From: CAYQPF01 sp964419225
Lineage (GTDB): Bacteria > Cloacimonadota > Cloacimonadia > Cloacimonadales > CAYQPF01
Length of the DNA stretch: 14,887 nt
Reading direction: 5' to 3'
NCBI GenBank assembly: GCA_964419225.1
Contig: CAYQPF010000127.1
Coordinates: forward strand, 1 to 14,887
Shown here: one piece after another, positions 1 through 7,148 of the stretch
Layout: each line of letters starts with the position of its first letter
How positions within the stretch are numbered: position 1 is the first letter of the stretch
Translations under genes and position numbers: made by a program
Notes under the pieces: model-generated
Database searches by the model: none
Seen by the model: only the letters and a program-made list of their open reading frames with translations
What the model was told of the DNA's origin: nothing

Positions 1-1
1 G

Positions 2-733
2 GAAGATGTTAAAAAACACAGATCTGGTATACTTGTGGAACCTGTCAAACCAATTATTGTATATATAGAACCATATTTTCCAAAGGATTGGATTCCATAT
101 ATAAAACAAGGTATTGAAGATTGGCAAAAAGCCTTTGAGACTATTGGTTTTAAAAATGCTATAGTTGCTAAGGAGTTTCCTGACGATGCAGACTTCGATC
201 CTGAAGATATAAAAATTAATTGTGTAAGATATTTGCCATTAGATGAAGCAAATGCTGCCGGGCAGATATGGATAGATCCTACAAGTGGAGAGATAATACA
301 AGGTGATATTCTATGGTGGAACAATGTAATTGAGTTGATAAAAATGTGGCGGTTTACTCAAACTGCGGCAGTAGATCCCAAAGCCAGAGCAATTTATTAT
401 TCAAAAGAGATGAACGGAGAAATGATAAGGTATGCAATTGCTCACGAAACAGGACATATGCTCGGATTACAGCATAATATGAGAAGTTCCTTTGCGTATC
501 CTGTTGACTCTCTCAGATCAGCCTCATTTACTCAAAAATATGGCACAACTGCATCAATTATGGATTATGCCAGGAACAATCATGTAGCACAGGTTGGTGA
601 TTTAGAAAAAGGAGTAAGAATGACTCCTCCTGTATTGGGCCCGTTTGATATATTTTCTGTTCAATATGGTTATAAAATCTTTTATAATACAAGAAATGAA
701 GATGAAGAACTTAAAGCAGATGGAGATAAATAA
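2..733 (+). CDS. Zinc metalloprotease (DUF4953/DUF5117 type), N-terminal side, cut by window edge and interrupted downstream
   Basis: The frame is already open at base 2, so the gene starts outside the window; the GTG at 35 is internal. The visible 243 residues hold the metzincin-like zinc site HETGHMLGLQH (bases 443-475: three His ligands plus the catalytic Glu) and a downstream Met-turn, SIMDYARNN (Met codon at 559). The IDPTSGEI and GIEDWQKAFE segments are typical of the large Bacteroidota zinc-dependent metalloproteases carrying DUF5117/DUF4953 domains, which are usually secreted and about 800 residues or more long. The reading stops at 731-733, just after the acidic stretch NEDEELKA. Family members continue from there into the segment that reappears at 955, so this stop is not the natural end. 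Family assignment is confident. Whether the gene is really broken or only misassembled is open. Confidence 0.85.
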   Translation, partial: EDVKKHRSGILVEPVKPIIVYIEPYFPKDWIPYIKQGIEDWQKAFETIGFKNAIVAKEFPDDADFDPEDIKINCVRYLPLDEANAAGQIWIDPTSGEIIQGDILWWNNVIELIKMWRFTQTAAVDPKARAIYYSKEMNGEMIRYAIAHETGHMLGLQHNMRSSFAYPVDSLRSASFTQKYGTTASIMDYARNNHVAQVGDLEKGVRMTPPVLGPFDIFSVQYGYKIFYNTRNEDEELKADGDK

Positions 734-954
734 AATGCTAGTGGAGGGACAGGAGGTACTAGAAAAAAAGTCCTAGTAAATAGAAATGAGGATATAGAGT
801 AAGAAAAATGGGATAAATATTTTGTAAAAGGTAGGCCACTTGACTTGTCAATGCTAAGACTGTTTGCCTGTAAAAAACTGAACAGAAATAAGAATTTTCT
901 CTCAAATGTAAGTAATCATCACACTACTTGTTATCTAGTTTTNNNNNNNNNNTT
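734..954. other. Unexplained interrupting segment with 10-N assembly gap (943-952)
   Basis: This stretch separates two parts of one metalloprotease gene. It contains ten Ns (943-952), a scaffold gap of unknown true size. The sequence before the gap has stop codons in the metalloprotease frame at 731 and 797; after 799 that frame is open up to the gap but encodes nothing I recognise. A short inverted repeat, TACTAG (757-762) and CTAGTA (773-778), is present. In family members the two flanking protein parts are separated by only a short linker. The segment is therefore either the end of an inserted element whose body is missing in the gap, or low-quality or chimeric contig-end sequence. I cannot tell which. 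Confidence 0.7.
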
Positions 955-1755
955 ATGGAGAAGAAGAATGATCCCGTTTTTTTGTTTGCTCCATTTATTG
1001 CATCACCAATTCCTCCGGATCCTTCGGGCCAATCAGAATCTCTGGGAGATGATATTGTAAAATCATCTGGTTACGGAATAAAGAACACACAGATTATTCT
1101 GAAAAATTTGAAAAAATGGACACTTGATGAAGGGGGTAACGATGAGTTGTTACTAACAAGATACGAAGCACTGTCGAAACAATATTTTAGATATCTGTCA
1201 TTGACATTATCATATATTGGAGGAATCTATCAATTCCCAGGTCCATTTGATGAGAATCAACTAAAGTATGTTCAGGTAAATAAGGAAAAACAGAAAGATG
1301 CATTGAAATTTGTTGTAAACGAGCTTTTTGAATCGCACAAATATTTAGATATAAAAGAGTTATACGGAATAATTCCAATCCAGAAAGAGGCAATCCTAAA
1401 AAAACAAGCAGATATTATTACATCTCTGTTAGGTAATTTATTATTGCCAAGATTGAATAATAATGATTTATCAACAGATGGTCAGTACACACTGAGTGAA
1501 TATTTGAAAAATCTGGACAGTTTGATATTTGACGATAGAAGGTGCGATGTGTTAAACAGCTATACCAAAAATATTCAAACAGTCTATATCCAATCTCTGG
1601 CTACTTTATCATCCGATACGAATGTATTGATCAGAGAAGCTGCATTCGAGCAGAAAAGACTTACACTTACAAGGCTTAAACAACTAATTGAAAAAAAGGA
1701 TTTGTCCTATTATCATTTCCTGACAGATCTTATAGAAAATAAAAATAAACAATGA
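955..1755 (+). CDS. Zinc metalloprotease (DUF4953 type), C-terminal part after the assembly gap
   Basis: The reading is supported from the ATG at 955, directly after the Ns, but this is very probably an internal position and not a true start. The 266 residues match the C-terminal region of the same metalloprotease family as the fragment ending at 733: an acidic SLGDDIVKSSGYGIKN segment, then long helices (KNLKKWTLDEG, RYEALSKQYFRYL) and a SYIGGIY motif. No zinc ligands are expected here, so the piece alone should be inactive. The TGA stop (1753-1755) overlaps the ATG of the next gene (1752) as ATGA, which suggests translational coupling with the S46 peptidase. With the gap repaired, this and the 2-733 piece are most likely one gene. 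Confidence 0.8.
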   Translation: MEKKNDPVFLFAPFIASPIPPDPSGQSESLGDDIVKSSGYGIKNTQIILKNLKKWTLDEGGNDELLLTRYEALSKQYFRYLSLTLSYIGGIYQFPGPFDENQLKYVQVNKEKQKDALKFVVNELFESHKYLDIKELYGIIPIQKEAILKKQADIITSLLGNLLLPRLNNNDLSTDGQYTLSEYLKNLDSLIFDDRRCDVLNSYTKNIQTVYIQSLATLSSDTNVLIREAAFEQKRLTLTRLKQLIEKKDLSYYHFLTDLIENKNKQ

Positions 1756-3938
1756 AAAGAACTCTCCTGTATTTTTTAATATTTTGTATAATAGTACCAT
1801 CTGCAAGTGCAGAAGAAGGAATGTGGTTACCTCTGCTGTTAAAGAACCAGAAATATTCAGAAATGAGAAAAATGGGTCTGAAACTAAGCGCAGAGGAGAT
1901 ATACAGTATAAATGAAGCATGTGTCAAGGACGCTGTAATCGGTTTGATGTCAGAAGGATCAAATTTACAGAGCTATGGTACAGCAAGTTTTATTTCCGAT
2001 AATGGTTTGATAATGACAAATTATCATGTAGTATTATCATACATCGAACAATTTTCGTCAAAAGAGAATGATTTTATAAAGTATGGCTACTGGGCCCGAA
2101 ACTTTGAAGAAGAGAGTTACTGCAGGGGGCTACAGTTAAAGCAACTGATACGCATGGAAGATGTTACAGATAGATTACTTATGGGGACAGAGGGACTTAC
2201 TGGACGAGATAAGGTTAACAAAATAAATGAGAACGGGAAAATTATTGCTGAAGAGACAACAAAGGGGACAGAATATGAGGTGAAAATACAGTCTGTATTT
2301 GCAAACAACCAATATATAATGAGTGTATATGTTGTATATAAGGATATTAGAATGGTTGCAGCTCCTCCTTACAGTATAGGAAAATTTGGAGACAATGCCG
2401 ATAATTATTCATGGCCCAGACATACGGGAGACTTTGCGATTCTTCGCGTCTACTCTAAAGAGAATAACAAACCAGGGACATATTCAAAAGCAAATGTGTT
2501 TTACAAGCCGAAAAAGAGTTTTACAATTTCAGTATCAGGATATAATGAAGGAGATTTTGTAATGACACCGGGATATCCCGGGACGACCAGAGAATACATT
2601 CCTTCATTTGCATTAGATAAGATTATTAATGCCGAAAATACTGTAAAGGTTGCAATTAGAGGGGAGAAGATGAATATTATCAAAAAGGCAATTGCTGAGA
2701 ACCCCGATCTTAAATTCAGGTACACAACAAGATTGTCATCAATTGGAAATAGTTACTTAAGATGGAAAGGAGAGATCCTTGGTGTTACAAGAATGAATCT
2801 TGTGAATGTTAAAAAAGAAGAGGAAAAACTTTTTAATGTGTGGGCAAATGCAACACCTGAAAGAACAGCCAGATATGGGACAATATTACAACAGATGGAA
2901 GAGCTTTATAAAGAAGTATCTGTGTATAATTTAGCTGATGTCTATTTTAATGAGGCAGGTATAAACGGCTCTGAAATTGTACCTTTCATTGGAAAATTTG
3001 AAAAATTAGTGTCGATATATTCACGTAAGAAAGTTGATCTGAAAGCGGCACAACTTGAATCTAAAAGGTTGGAAGGACTTACTGATCTGTTTTTTGTAAA
3101 CTGGGAACCAGAAATTGACAGGGAGATGTTCCGGAATTTAATGATAAAATACTATAAAAACCTTCCTGATAAATTCAAATCTGTTGCAATGATAAAATAT
3201 ATCAACCAGTATGATGGAGATATAGAGAAACTGTCAAAAGAAATTTTCGAAAATTCAATTTTTACCAAAAAAACAGATTTAAAGAAATTTCTGGAAAATG
3301 AAAATAAAAATATCGACAGCATTATAAAGAAAGATCCTCTTTATCAGATTGCCATTGGTTATTACATGGTTAACGTAGAAAAGATTGCAAGTCAAAAGAC
3401 ATTACTGCAATCTAAGCAGATGGAACTGTTTGAGATATATTTGGAAGGATTTACAGAAATGAATAAACATAAAATTTTATATCCGGATGCAAATAACTCT
3501 CTCAGAATCAGCTATGGTCGCATAAGAGGTGTTAAACCTCAGGATGGTTTGTGTTATACCTATAATACAACATTCGATGGAGTATATGAAAAGTACAATA
3601 ATAACTTGGACGATGAACAGTATTATATGCCAAAGAAAATGAGGGAATTAAATCAAATAAGAGATTATGGCAAGTACTCTGACAAGAGTGGCAACTTACC
3701 AGTTAATTTTTTAACAGACTGTCATACAACAAGTGGTAATTCCGGTTCACCGGTATTGAATGCAAAGGGTGAACTGATAGGATTGAATTTTGACCGCATC
3801 TGGCAAGGGGTGGCCTCAGATTATAGATATGATAAGTTGTCATCAAGATCTATAGCTGTGGATATCCGGTATATATTATATATACTCGACAAATATTCGC
3901 CATCGGCTTATATATTTAAAGAGCTTAAAATAAAATAG
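1752..3938 (+). CDS. S46 family dipeptidyl-peptidase, DPP11-like (Asp/Glu-specific)
   Basis: A 728-residue periplasmic serine exopeptidase that should remove dipeptides from peptide N-termini. A signal peptide covers residues 1-20 (cleavage after SASA), giving a mature start EEGMW like other S46 enzymes. The chymotrypsin-like triad is visible as His92 (TNYHVV), Asp227 (WPRHTGDF) and Ser664 (SGNSGSPV). Arg682 lies 18 residues after the Ser in the motif NFDRIW. In Porphyromonas DPP11 the equivalent Arg673 (Ser655 plus 18) selects Asp or Glu at P1, while DPP7 has Gly there. Length fits the family (about 700-730). The start ATG overlaps the preceding protease's stop, so the two are probably one operon for peptide use. 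One oddity is that the catalytic His sits in NYHVVL and not the usual NHHCGY. The family is certain; the specificity is inferred from one residue. Confidence 0.92.
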   Translation: MKRTLLYFLIFCIIVPSASAEEGMWLPLLLKNQKYSEMRKMGLKLSAEEIYSINEACVKDAVIGLMSEGSNLQSYGTASFISDNGLIMTNYHVVLSYIEQFSSKENDFIKYGYWARNFEEESYCRGLQLKQLIRMEDVTDRLLMGTEGLTGRDKVNKINENGKIIAEETTKGTEYEVKIQSVFANNQYIMSVYVVYKDIRMVAAPPYSIGKFGDNADNYSWPRHTGDFAILRVYSKENNKPGTYSKANVFYKPKKSFTISVSGYNEGDFVMTPGYPGTTREYIPSFALDKIINAENTVKVAIRGEKMNIIKKAIAENPDLKFRYTTRLSSIGNSYLRWKGEILGVTRMNLVNVKKEEEKLFNVWANATPERTARYGTILQQMEELYKEVSVYNLADVYFNEAGINGSEIVPFIGKFEKLVSIYSRKKVDLKAAQLESKRLEGLTDLFFVNWEPEIDREMFRNLMIKYYKNLPDKFKSVAMIKYINQYDGDIEKLSKEIFENSIFTKKTDLKKFLENENKNIDSIIKKDPLYQIAIGYYMVNVEKIASQKTLLQSKQMELFEIYLEGFTEMNKHKILYPDANNSLRISYGRIRGVKPQDGLCYTYNTTFDGVYEKYNNNLDDEQYYMPKKMRELNQIRDYGKYSDKSGNLPVNFLTDCHTTSGNSGSPVLNAKGELIGLNFDRIWQGVASDYRYDKLSSRSIAVDIRYILYILDKYSPSAYIFKELKIK

Positions 3939-3948
3939 ATAGTTGAAA

Positions 3949-4440
3949 TTAATAAAGCTCCTGAAAATGGCATTCATTTTTGCAGGTTTTCAGGAACTTT
4001 TTAAAATCATCCGTTTTTATACTAATTGTAGCGGTGTTGTCATTTGGATGGAAAGACAGAGTATCACTTGAAAGCAGATTAATATCGATAAAAACCTTTA
4101 CATTATGCTCTGTATCGTTAATTAAACCAATAGGAGATACAAATCCGGGAGATAAACCAAGGTTTGCATAAAGCCTTTCAGACGATGCAAAAGATAGCTT
4201 TCCCTCTTTCAGTCTTTTTTCAAGATCATGAATATTAAGTTCCTGATGACATTCAAAGATTATCAGATAATGTTTATTGCCTTTGTGATTCCTGAAAAAT
4301 AAATTCTTACAATGAGTACCAGGTATATCACGCCAATACTCAAGTGCTATTTCTATAGTAGGCAACGGACTATGCTTGTATAGTGTGTATGGAATTGCCA
4401 GATTATCAAGAAAATTCAAAACCTTGGATATTTTATCCAT
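3949..4440 (-). CDS. ProX/YbaK-type aminoacyl-tRNA deacylase (prolyl-tRNA synthetase-associated domain protein)
   Basis: A 163-residue single-domain protein of the YbaK/ProRS-associated editing family, which hydrolyses mischarged tRNAs in trans; ProX-type members clear Ala-tRNA(Pro). Family marks are GTHCKNLFFRN (residues 41-51, with the conserved catalytic-site Lys45), KLSFASSERL (81-90), SPIGLIND (102-109) and FHPNDNTAT (130-138). The length is normal for free-standing members and there is no signal peptide, so it should be cytoplasmic. The ATG lies 3 bp after the stop of the DeoR-type regulator, so the two are almost certainly cotranscribed. It converges on the S46 peptidase with 10 bp between stops. 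The exact amino acid edited cannot be read from the sequence. Confidence 0.88.
   Translation of the reverse strand: MDKISKVLNFLDNLAIPYTLYKHSPLPTIEIALEYWRDIPGTHCKNLFFRNHKGNKHYLIIFECHQELNIHDLEKRLKEGKLSFASSERLYANLGLSPGFVSPIGLINDTEHNVKVFIDINLLSSDTLSFHPNDNTATISIKTDDFKKFLKTCKNECHFQELY
3959..4002 (+). terminator. Possible rho-independent terminator after the S46 peptidase
   Basis: A perfect 9-bp inverted repeat, TCCTGAAAA (3959-3967) and TTTTCAGGA (3987-3995), with a 19-base loop, is followed by TTTTT at 3998-4002. It starts 21 bases after the S46 stop and lies inside the 3' end of the convergent deacylase gene. The large loop and short T run make it a modest candidate. Confidence 0.4.
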
Positions 4441-4443
4441 AGC

Positions 4444-5241
4444 CTATTCATTAACGATTGATACTTCTATTCCCATATCGTTTAATTTGTCAATAAAATG
4501 TTTTGGTGCTTTATCGTCAGTTATAACCTGGTCAATTTCGGAAATATCACAAATCTTACTAAACCCTCTTAATCCGAATTTTGATGAATCTGCAAGAACA
4601 ATTATCTTCTGAGCTGCATTCATCATCAATCTGTTAAGGTTTGCCTCCATCAGATTTGTTGTTGTCAAACCAAAACTGGTGTCAAAACCATCTACTCCAA
4701 TAAAAAGTTTACTGCAGGAAAAATCCTGAATCATGTTCTCCGCATAAGAGCCAACTGCAGAAACAGAGCTGTTCCTAAGAATTCCCCCCAACTGAATAAC
4801 ATCTATGTTCTTATCTCTGGACAAGATTGAAGCAACATTCACTGCTGCGGTCACAACTGTTAAATGAGTGTTGGTCTTGATCTCCCTGGCCAGAGAGAGC
4901 ATAGTTGTTCCTGAAGCTATTATTATTGAGTCGTTGTCAGTAATTAATGAAGCGGCCTTAATTCCGATTGCACGTTTTTTTTCTGTGTTTATCTTCTCTT
5001 TTTCATTAATATGCCTATCATTAATATATGGATTTATTAAAATGGCACATCCATGTGCCCTGTAAAGCATATTCAATGATTCGAGGTAGCTAAGATCCTT
5101 TCTGATAGTAACTTCTGAAACATTTAGCTGACTGGCAAATGATGTAACCGAAACGGAACTCTGTTTTCTAAGAGTATCAAGTATATATTCATGCCTGTCA
5201 TTCAATATGTTATTATTTGAATTTTGAAGAATTTTGACCAT
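4444..5241 (-). CDS. glpR: DeoR/GlpR-family transcriptional repressor, probable G3P-responsive regulator
   Basis: A 265-residue cytoplasmic DNA-binding regulator. The N-terminal helix-turn-helix (about residues 15-65) has the DeoR pattern, with VSEVTIRKDL (41-50) as recognition helix and RAHGCAIL after it, where most members have HGGA. The C-terminal DeoRC sugar-phosphate sensor has SGTT (110-113) as probable phosphate-binding loop, LGG (151-153), GVDG (182-185) and GLTTTNLMEA (191-200). DeoR proteins usually repress nearby catabolic genes and are released by a phosphorylated metabolite. It is divergent from glpD and glpT, so GlpR with G3P as inducer is the natural assignment. That assignment rests on context, because DeoR subfamilies are hard to separate by sequence. 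The ATG at 5241 is the first in frame. The deacylase follows 3 bp downstream. Confidence 0.85.
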   Translation of the reverse strand: MVKILQNSNNNILNDRHEYILDTLRKQSSVSVTSFASQLNVSEVTIRKDLSYLESLNMLYRAHGCAILINPYINDRHINEKEKINTEKKRAIGIKAASLITDNDSIIIASGTTMLSLAREIKTNTHLTVVTAAVNVASILSRDKNIDVIQLGGILRNSSVSAVGSYAENMIQDFSCSKLFIGVDGFDTSFGLTTTNLMEANLNRLMMNAAQKIIVLADSSKFGLRGFSKICDISEIDQVITDDKAPKHFIDKLNDMGIEVSIVNE

Positions 5242-5339
5242 ACTGTTGGAAGTTAAATTGAATACTAATATAGCACTTTGTTTTACAATGTGAAATTTTT
5301 ATGAGATTTTCGGAAGGTTTACCTTATTTTTCTTTTGTA

Positions 5340-5380
5340 TCGAAATAGGAATCAAATAATATATAAATAAAATGTCGAAA
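5340..5380. promoter_or_regulatory. Two upstream TCGAAAT copies, candidate auxiliary repressor sites
   Basis: TCGAAAT occurs at 5340-5346 and again at 5375-5381, 35 bp apart, and shares its core with the palindrome at 5435-5444. They lie nearer the repressor gene, so they could mediate autoregulation or DNA looping. A six-base core in AT-rich DNA can recur by chance. Confidence 0.35.
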
Positions 5381-5404
5381 TGAAAGCAATAATCAATAAA
5401 TAAT

Positions 5405-5435
5405 TTTGAAATATTAAAACAAGTGCTTAGATTTG
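5405..5435 (+). promoter_or_regulatory. Probable glpD promoter (Bacteroidota type)
   Basis: TTTG at 5405-5408, a 19-bp spacer, and TAGATTTG at 5428-5435 match the Bacteroidota consensus TTTG-N19-21-TAnnTTTG exactly. Transcription should begin around 5440, giving a leader of about 50 bases before the ATG at 5493. This also argues against any glpD start upstream of 5440. Confidence 0.6.
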
Positions 5436-5444
5436 TTTCGAAAC
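5435..5444. promoter_or_regulatory. Palindrome GTTTCGAAAC, candidate GlpR operator
   Basis: A perfect 10-bp palindrome begins on the last base of the predicted -7 box and covers the expected transcription start, a position where a bound repressor would block RNA polymerase. The TTCGAA core is reminiscent of the TTCG-containing half-sites of enterobacterial GlpR operators. Assignment to the divergent repressor is inference. Confidence 0.45.
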
Positions 5445-5492
5445 TATCAAAAGGTCTTACGAAAAGAAATATGTATTCATAAAATTAGTTTA

Positions 5493-7061
5493 ATGAAACG
5501 GGAAGATTTAATAAAGAAAGTCGCTGATGAGACAACTGTTTGGGACATGATTGTCATTGGCGGAGGTGCAACGGGATTAGGAGTTGCTTTGGATGCTGCA
5601 TTAAGAGGATATAAGGTAGCGATGTTTGAACAAGATGACTTTGCAAAGTGTACGTCCAGCAGAAGTACGAAACTAGTACATGGAGGCGTCCGTTACCTGC
5701 AAAAAGGAGATGTTGCTTTAGTCAGAGAGGCATTGACAGAAAGGGGCCGTTTAAAGCACAATGCTCCACATTTGGTAAAAGATCAGTCATTTGTCATACC
5801 TAACTATACTCATTTTGACAATTTGATGTATACTTGCGGCTTGACATTGTACGATATGCTATCATGGGGTGGGCTGAGTCTTGGCAGATCGTTGTTTATA
5901 TCTAAAAGGAAGACAGCAAAATTACTTCCGGCCGTAAAAACTGAAGGTCTTAAAGGAGGCGTTATATATCATGACGGTCAATTCGATGATTCCCGTCTTG
6001 CAATAAATCTGGCACAATCTTGTGAGGAGAATAATGGATGTCCTTTAAATCATATGAAGGTTACAGGTATACTTCATGACGATTATGGTAATGTATCAGG
6101 AGTCACTGTTAAGGATTTAGAGTCACAATCTGTTTACTCTGTAAAATCAAAATCTGTAATCAATGCAACAGGCGTTTTTGTAGATGATATTATTCAGATG
6201 GACGAACCTTCAAATCACAGATTGGTTAAGCCTAGTCAGGGAGTTCATCTGGTTTTTGACAAATCTTTCCTGGATAGTGATTATGCGCTTATGATACCGG
6301 CTACTTCCGACGGAAGGGTTTTATTTGCAGTCCCATGGCATGATAAAGTGGTTGTCGGTACTACCGACATAGTAAGGGAGCATGCAGAGCTTGAGCCAGT
6401 ACCAATGGAAGAGGAGATCGAATTCATCTTAAAAACAGCTGAATTATATATGGTTCGCAAACCGGAAAGAAAGGATATACTTTCACTGTTTGCAGGCCAG
6501 AGACCATTGGCTGCTCCAAAGAAAGAGGGAAAAAGCACGAAGGAGATATCCAGAAGCCATAAGATAATTGTATCGGATAATAATCTGATTACTATCACCG
6601 GAGGAAAGTGGACAACCTATCGTCGTATGGCAGAAGACACAGTAGATAAGGCAATCAAAATGCAATTGATCAGCCCTAAAAAGTGTGTGTCAAAGAATTA
6701 CAGAATTCACGGCTACAGACCTAATCCAGATCTCTCCAATCATATGTATGTTTATGGATCGGACATGGCTGCAATTGAAAAGATGATAAATGAAAACCCT
6801 GAAATGGGAGTTCAAATACATCCAAAATATAAGTATTCTGTTGCAGAGGTAGTGTGGGCAGTTCGTGAGGAGATGGCAAGAAATGTAGAAGATGTACTTT
6901 CACGTCGTGTAAGACTGTTATACATTGATGCAGTAGCAGCCGTTGAGGCAGCACCTAAAGTTGCAGAAGTTATGGCTAAAGAATTTGGATTTGATCAGAA
7001 ATGGATAGACGAACAAATTATTTCGTTTAATAAAATTGCTGATAACTATATAATTAAATAG
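5493..7061 (+). CDS. glpD: FAD-dependent glycerol-3-phosphate dehydrogenase
   Basis: A 522-residue flavoprotein that oxidises sn-glycerol 3-phosphate to dihydroxyacetone phosphate and passes electrons to the quinone pool at the inner membrane. The FAD-binding Rossmann loop VIGGGATGLG is near residue 22. The two family signatures are SSRSTKLVHGG (55-65) and GGKWTTYR (370-377). A C-terminal alpha-helical domain follows (about 400-522), with EVVWAVREEMARNVEDVLSRR. Length is slightly above E. coli GlpD (about 500). The frame extends upstream to a TTG at 5433, but that lies inside the predicted promoter and before the expected transcript start, so I chose ATG 5493, whose product begins MKREDLIKK shortly before the Rossmann strand. 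It is the first gene of the G3P run and faces the repressor gene across 251 bp. Confidence 0.95.
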   Translation: MKREDLIKKVADETTVWDMIVIGGGATGLGVALDAALRGYKVAMFEQDDFAKCTSSRSTKLVHGGVRYLQKGDVALVREALTERGRLKHNAPHLVKDQSFVIPNYTHFDNLMYTCGLTLYDMLSWGGLSLGRSLFISKRKTAKLLPAVKTEGLKGGVIYHDGQFDDSRLAINLAQSCEENNGCPLNHMKVTGILHDDYGNVSGVTVKDLESQSVYSVKSKSVINATGVFVDDIIQMDEPSNHRLVKPSQGVHLVFDKSFLDSDYALMIPATSDGRVLFAVPWHDKVVVGTTDIVREHAELEPVPMEEEIEFILKTAELYMVRKPERKDILSLFAGQRPLAAPKKEGKSTKEISRSHKIIVSDNNLITITGGKWTTYRRMAEDTVDKAIKMQLISPKKCVSKNYRIHGYRPNPDLSNHMYVYGSDMAAIEKMINENPEMGVQIHPKYKYSVAEVVWAVREEMARNVEDVLSRRVRLLYIDAVAAVEAAPKVAEVMAKEFGFDQKWIDEQIISFNKIADNYIIK

Positions 7062-7063
7062 CC

Positions 7064-7096
7064 TTTGTTAATATTAGCATAACTTTAATCATTTTG
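7064..7096 (+). promoter_or_regulatory. Weak possible internal promoter before glpT
   Basis: TTTG (7064-7067), a 21-bp spacer and TCATTTTG (7089-7096) resemble the Bacteroidota consensus with one mismatch (TC for TA). The 87-bp glpD-glpT gap is the longest in the run. Read-through from the glpD promoter is equally possible. Confidence 0.22.
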
Positions 7097-7148
7097 TAAT
7101 CAAATAGTAACTTAATAAACCTAATTTTACACAAAGAAATTCAGATTT

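Larger units (their letters stand above)
5242..5492. promoter_or_regulatory. Divergent glpR-glpD intergenic control region
   Basis: This 251-base AT-rich region holds the control signals for both directions. On the + strand it contains a good Bacteroidota promoter (5405-5435) and three TCGAAA elements (5340, 5375, 5438). I found no convincing TAnnTTTG promoter for the regulator on the - strand. No riboswitch-like structure or small ORF is evident. Confidence 0.6.

Noticed and set aside
722..942. Group II intron or IS end in the interrupting segment
   Set aside because: I saw a short hairpin but no recognisable intron 5' end, domain V, terminal inverted repeat, target duplication or transposase motif, so no element type can be named.
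845..1060. Open frame running through the ten Ns
   Set aside because: It exists only because Ns do not make stop codons. After the gap it is out of frame with the recognisable metalloprotease C-terminal part, and the product resembles nothing known.
5433..5492. Upstream extension of glpD starting at TTG 5433
   Set aside because: It overlaps the predicted -7 box and transcription start, adds 20 residues without family similarity, and a better ATG at 5493 precedes the Rossmann strand by the usual distance.
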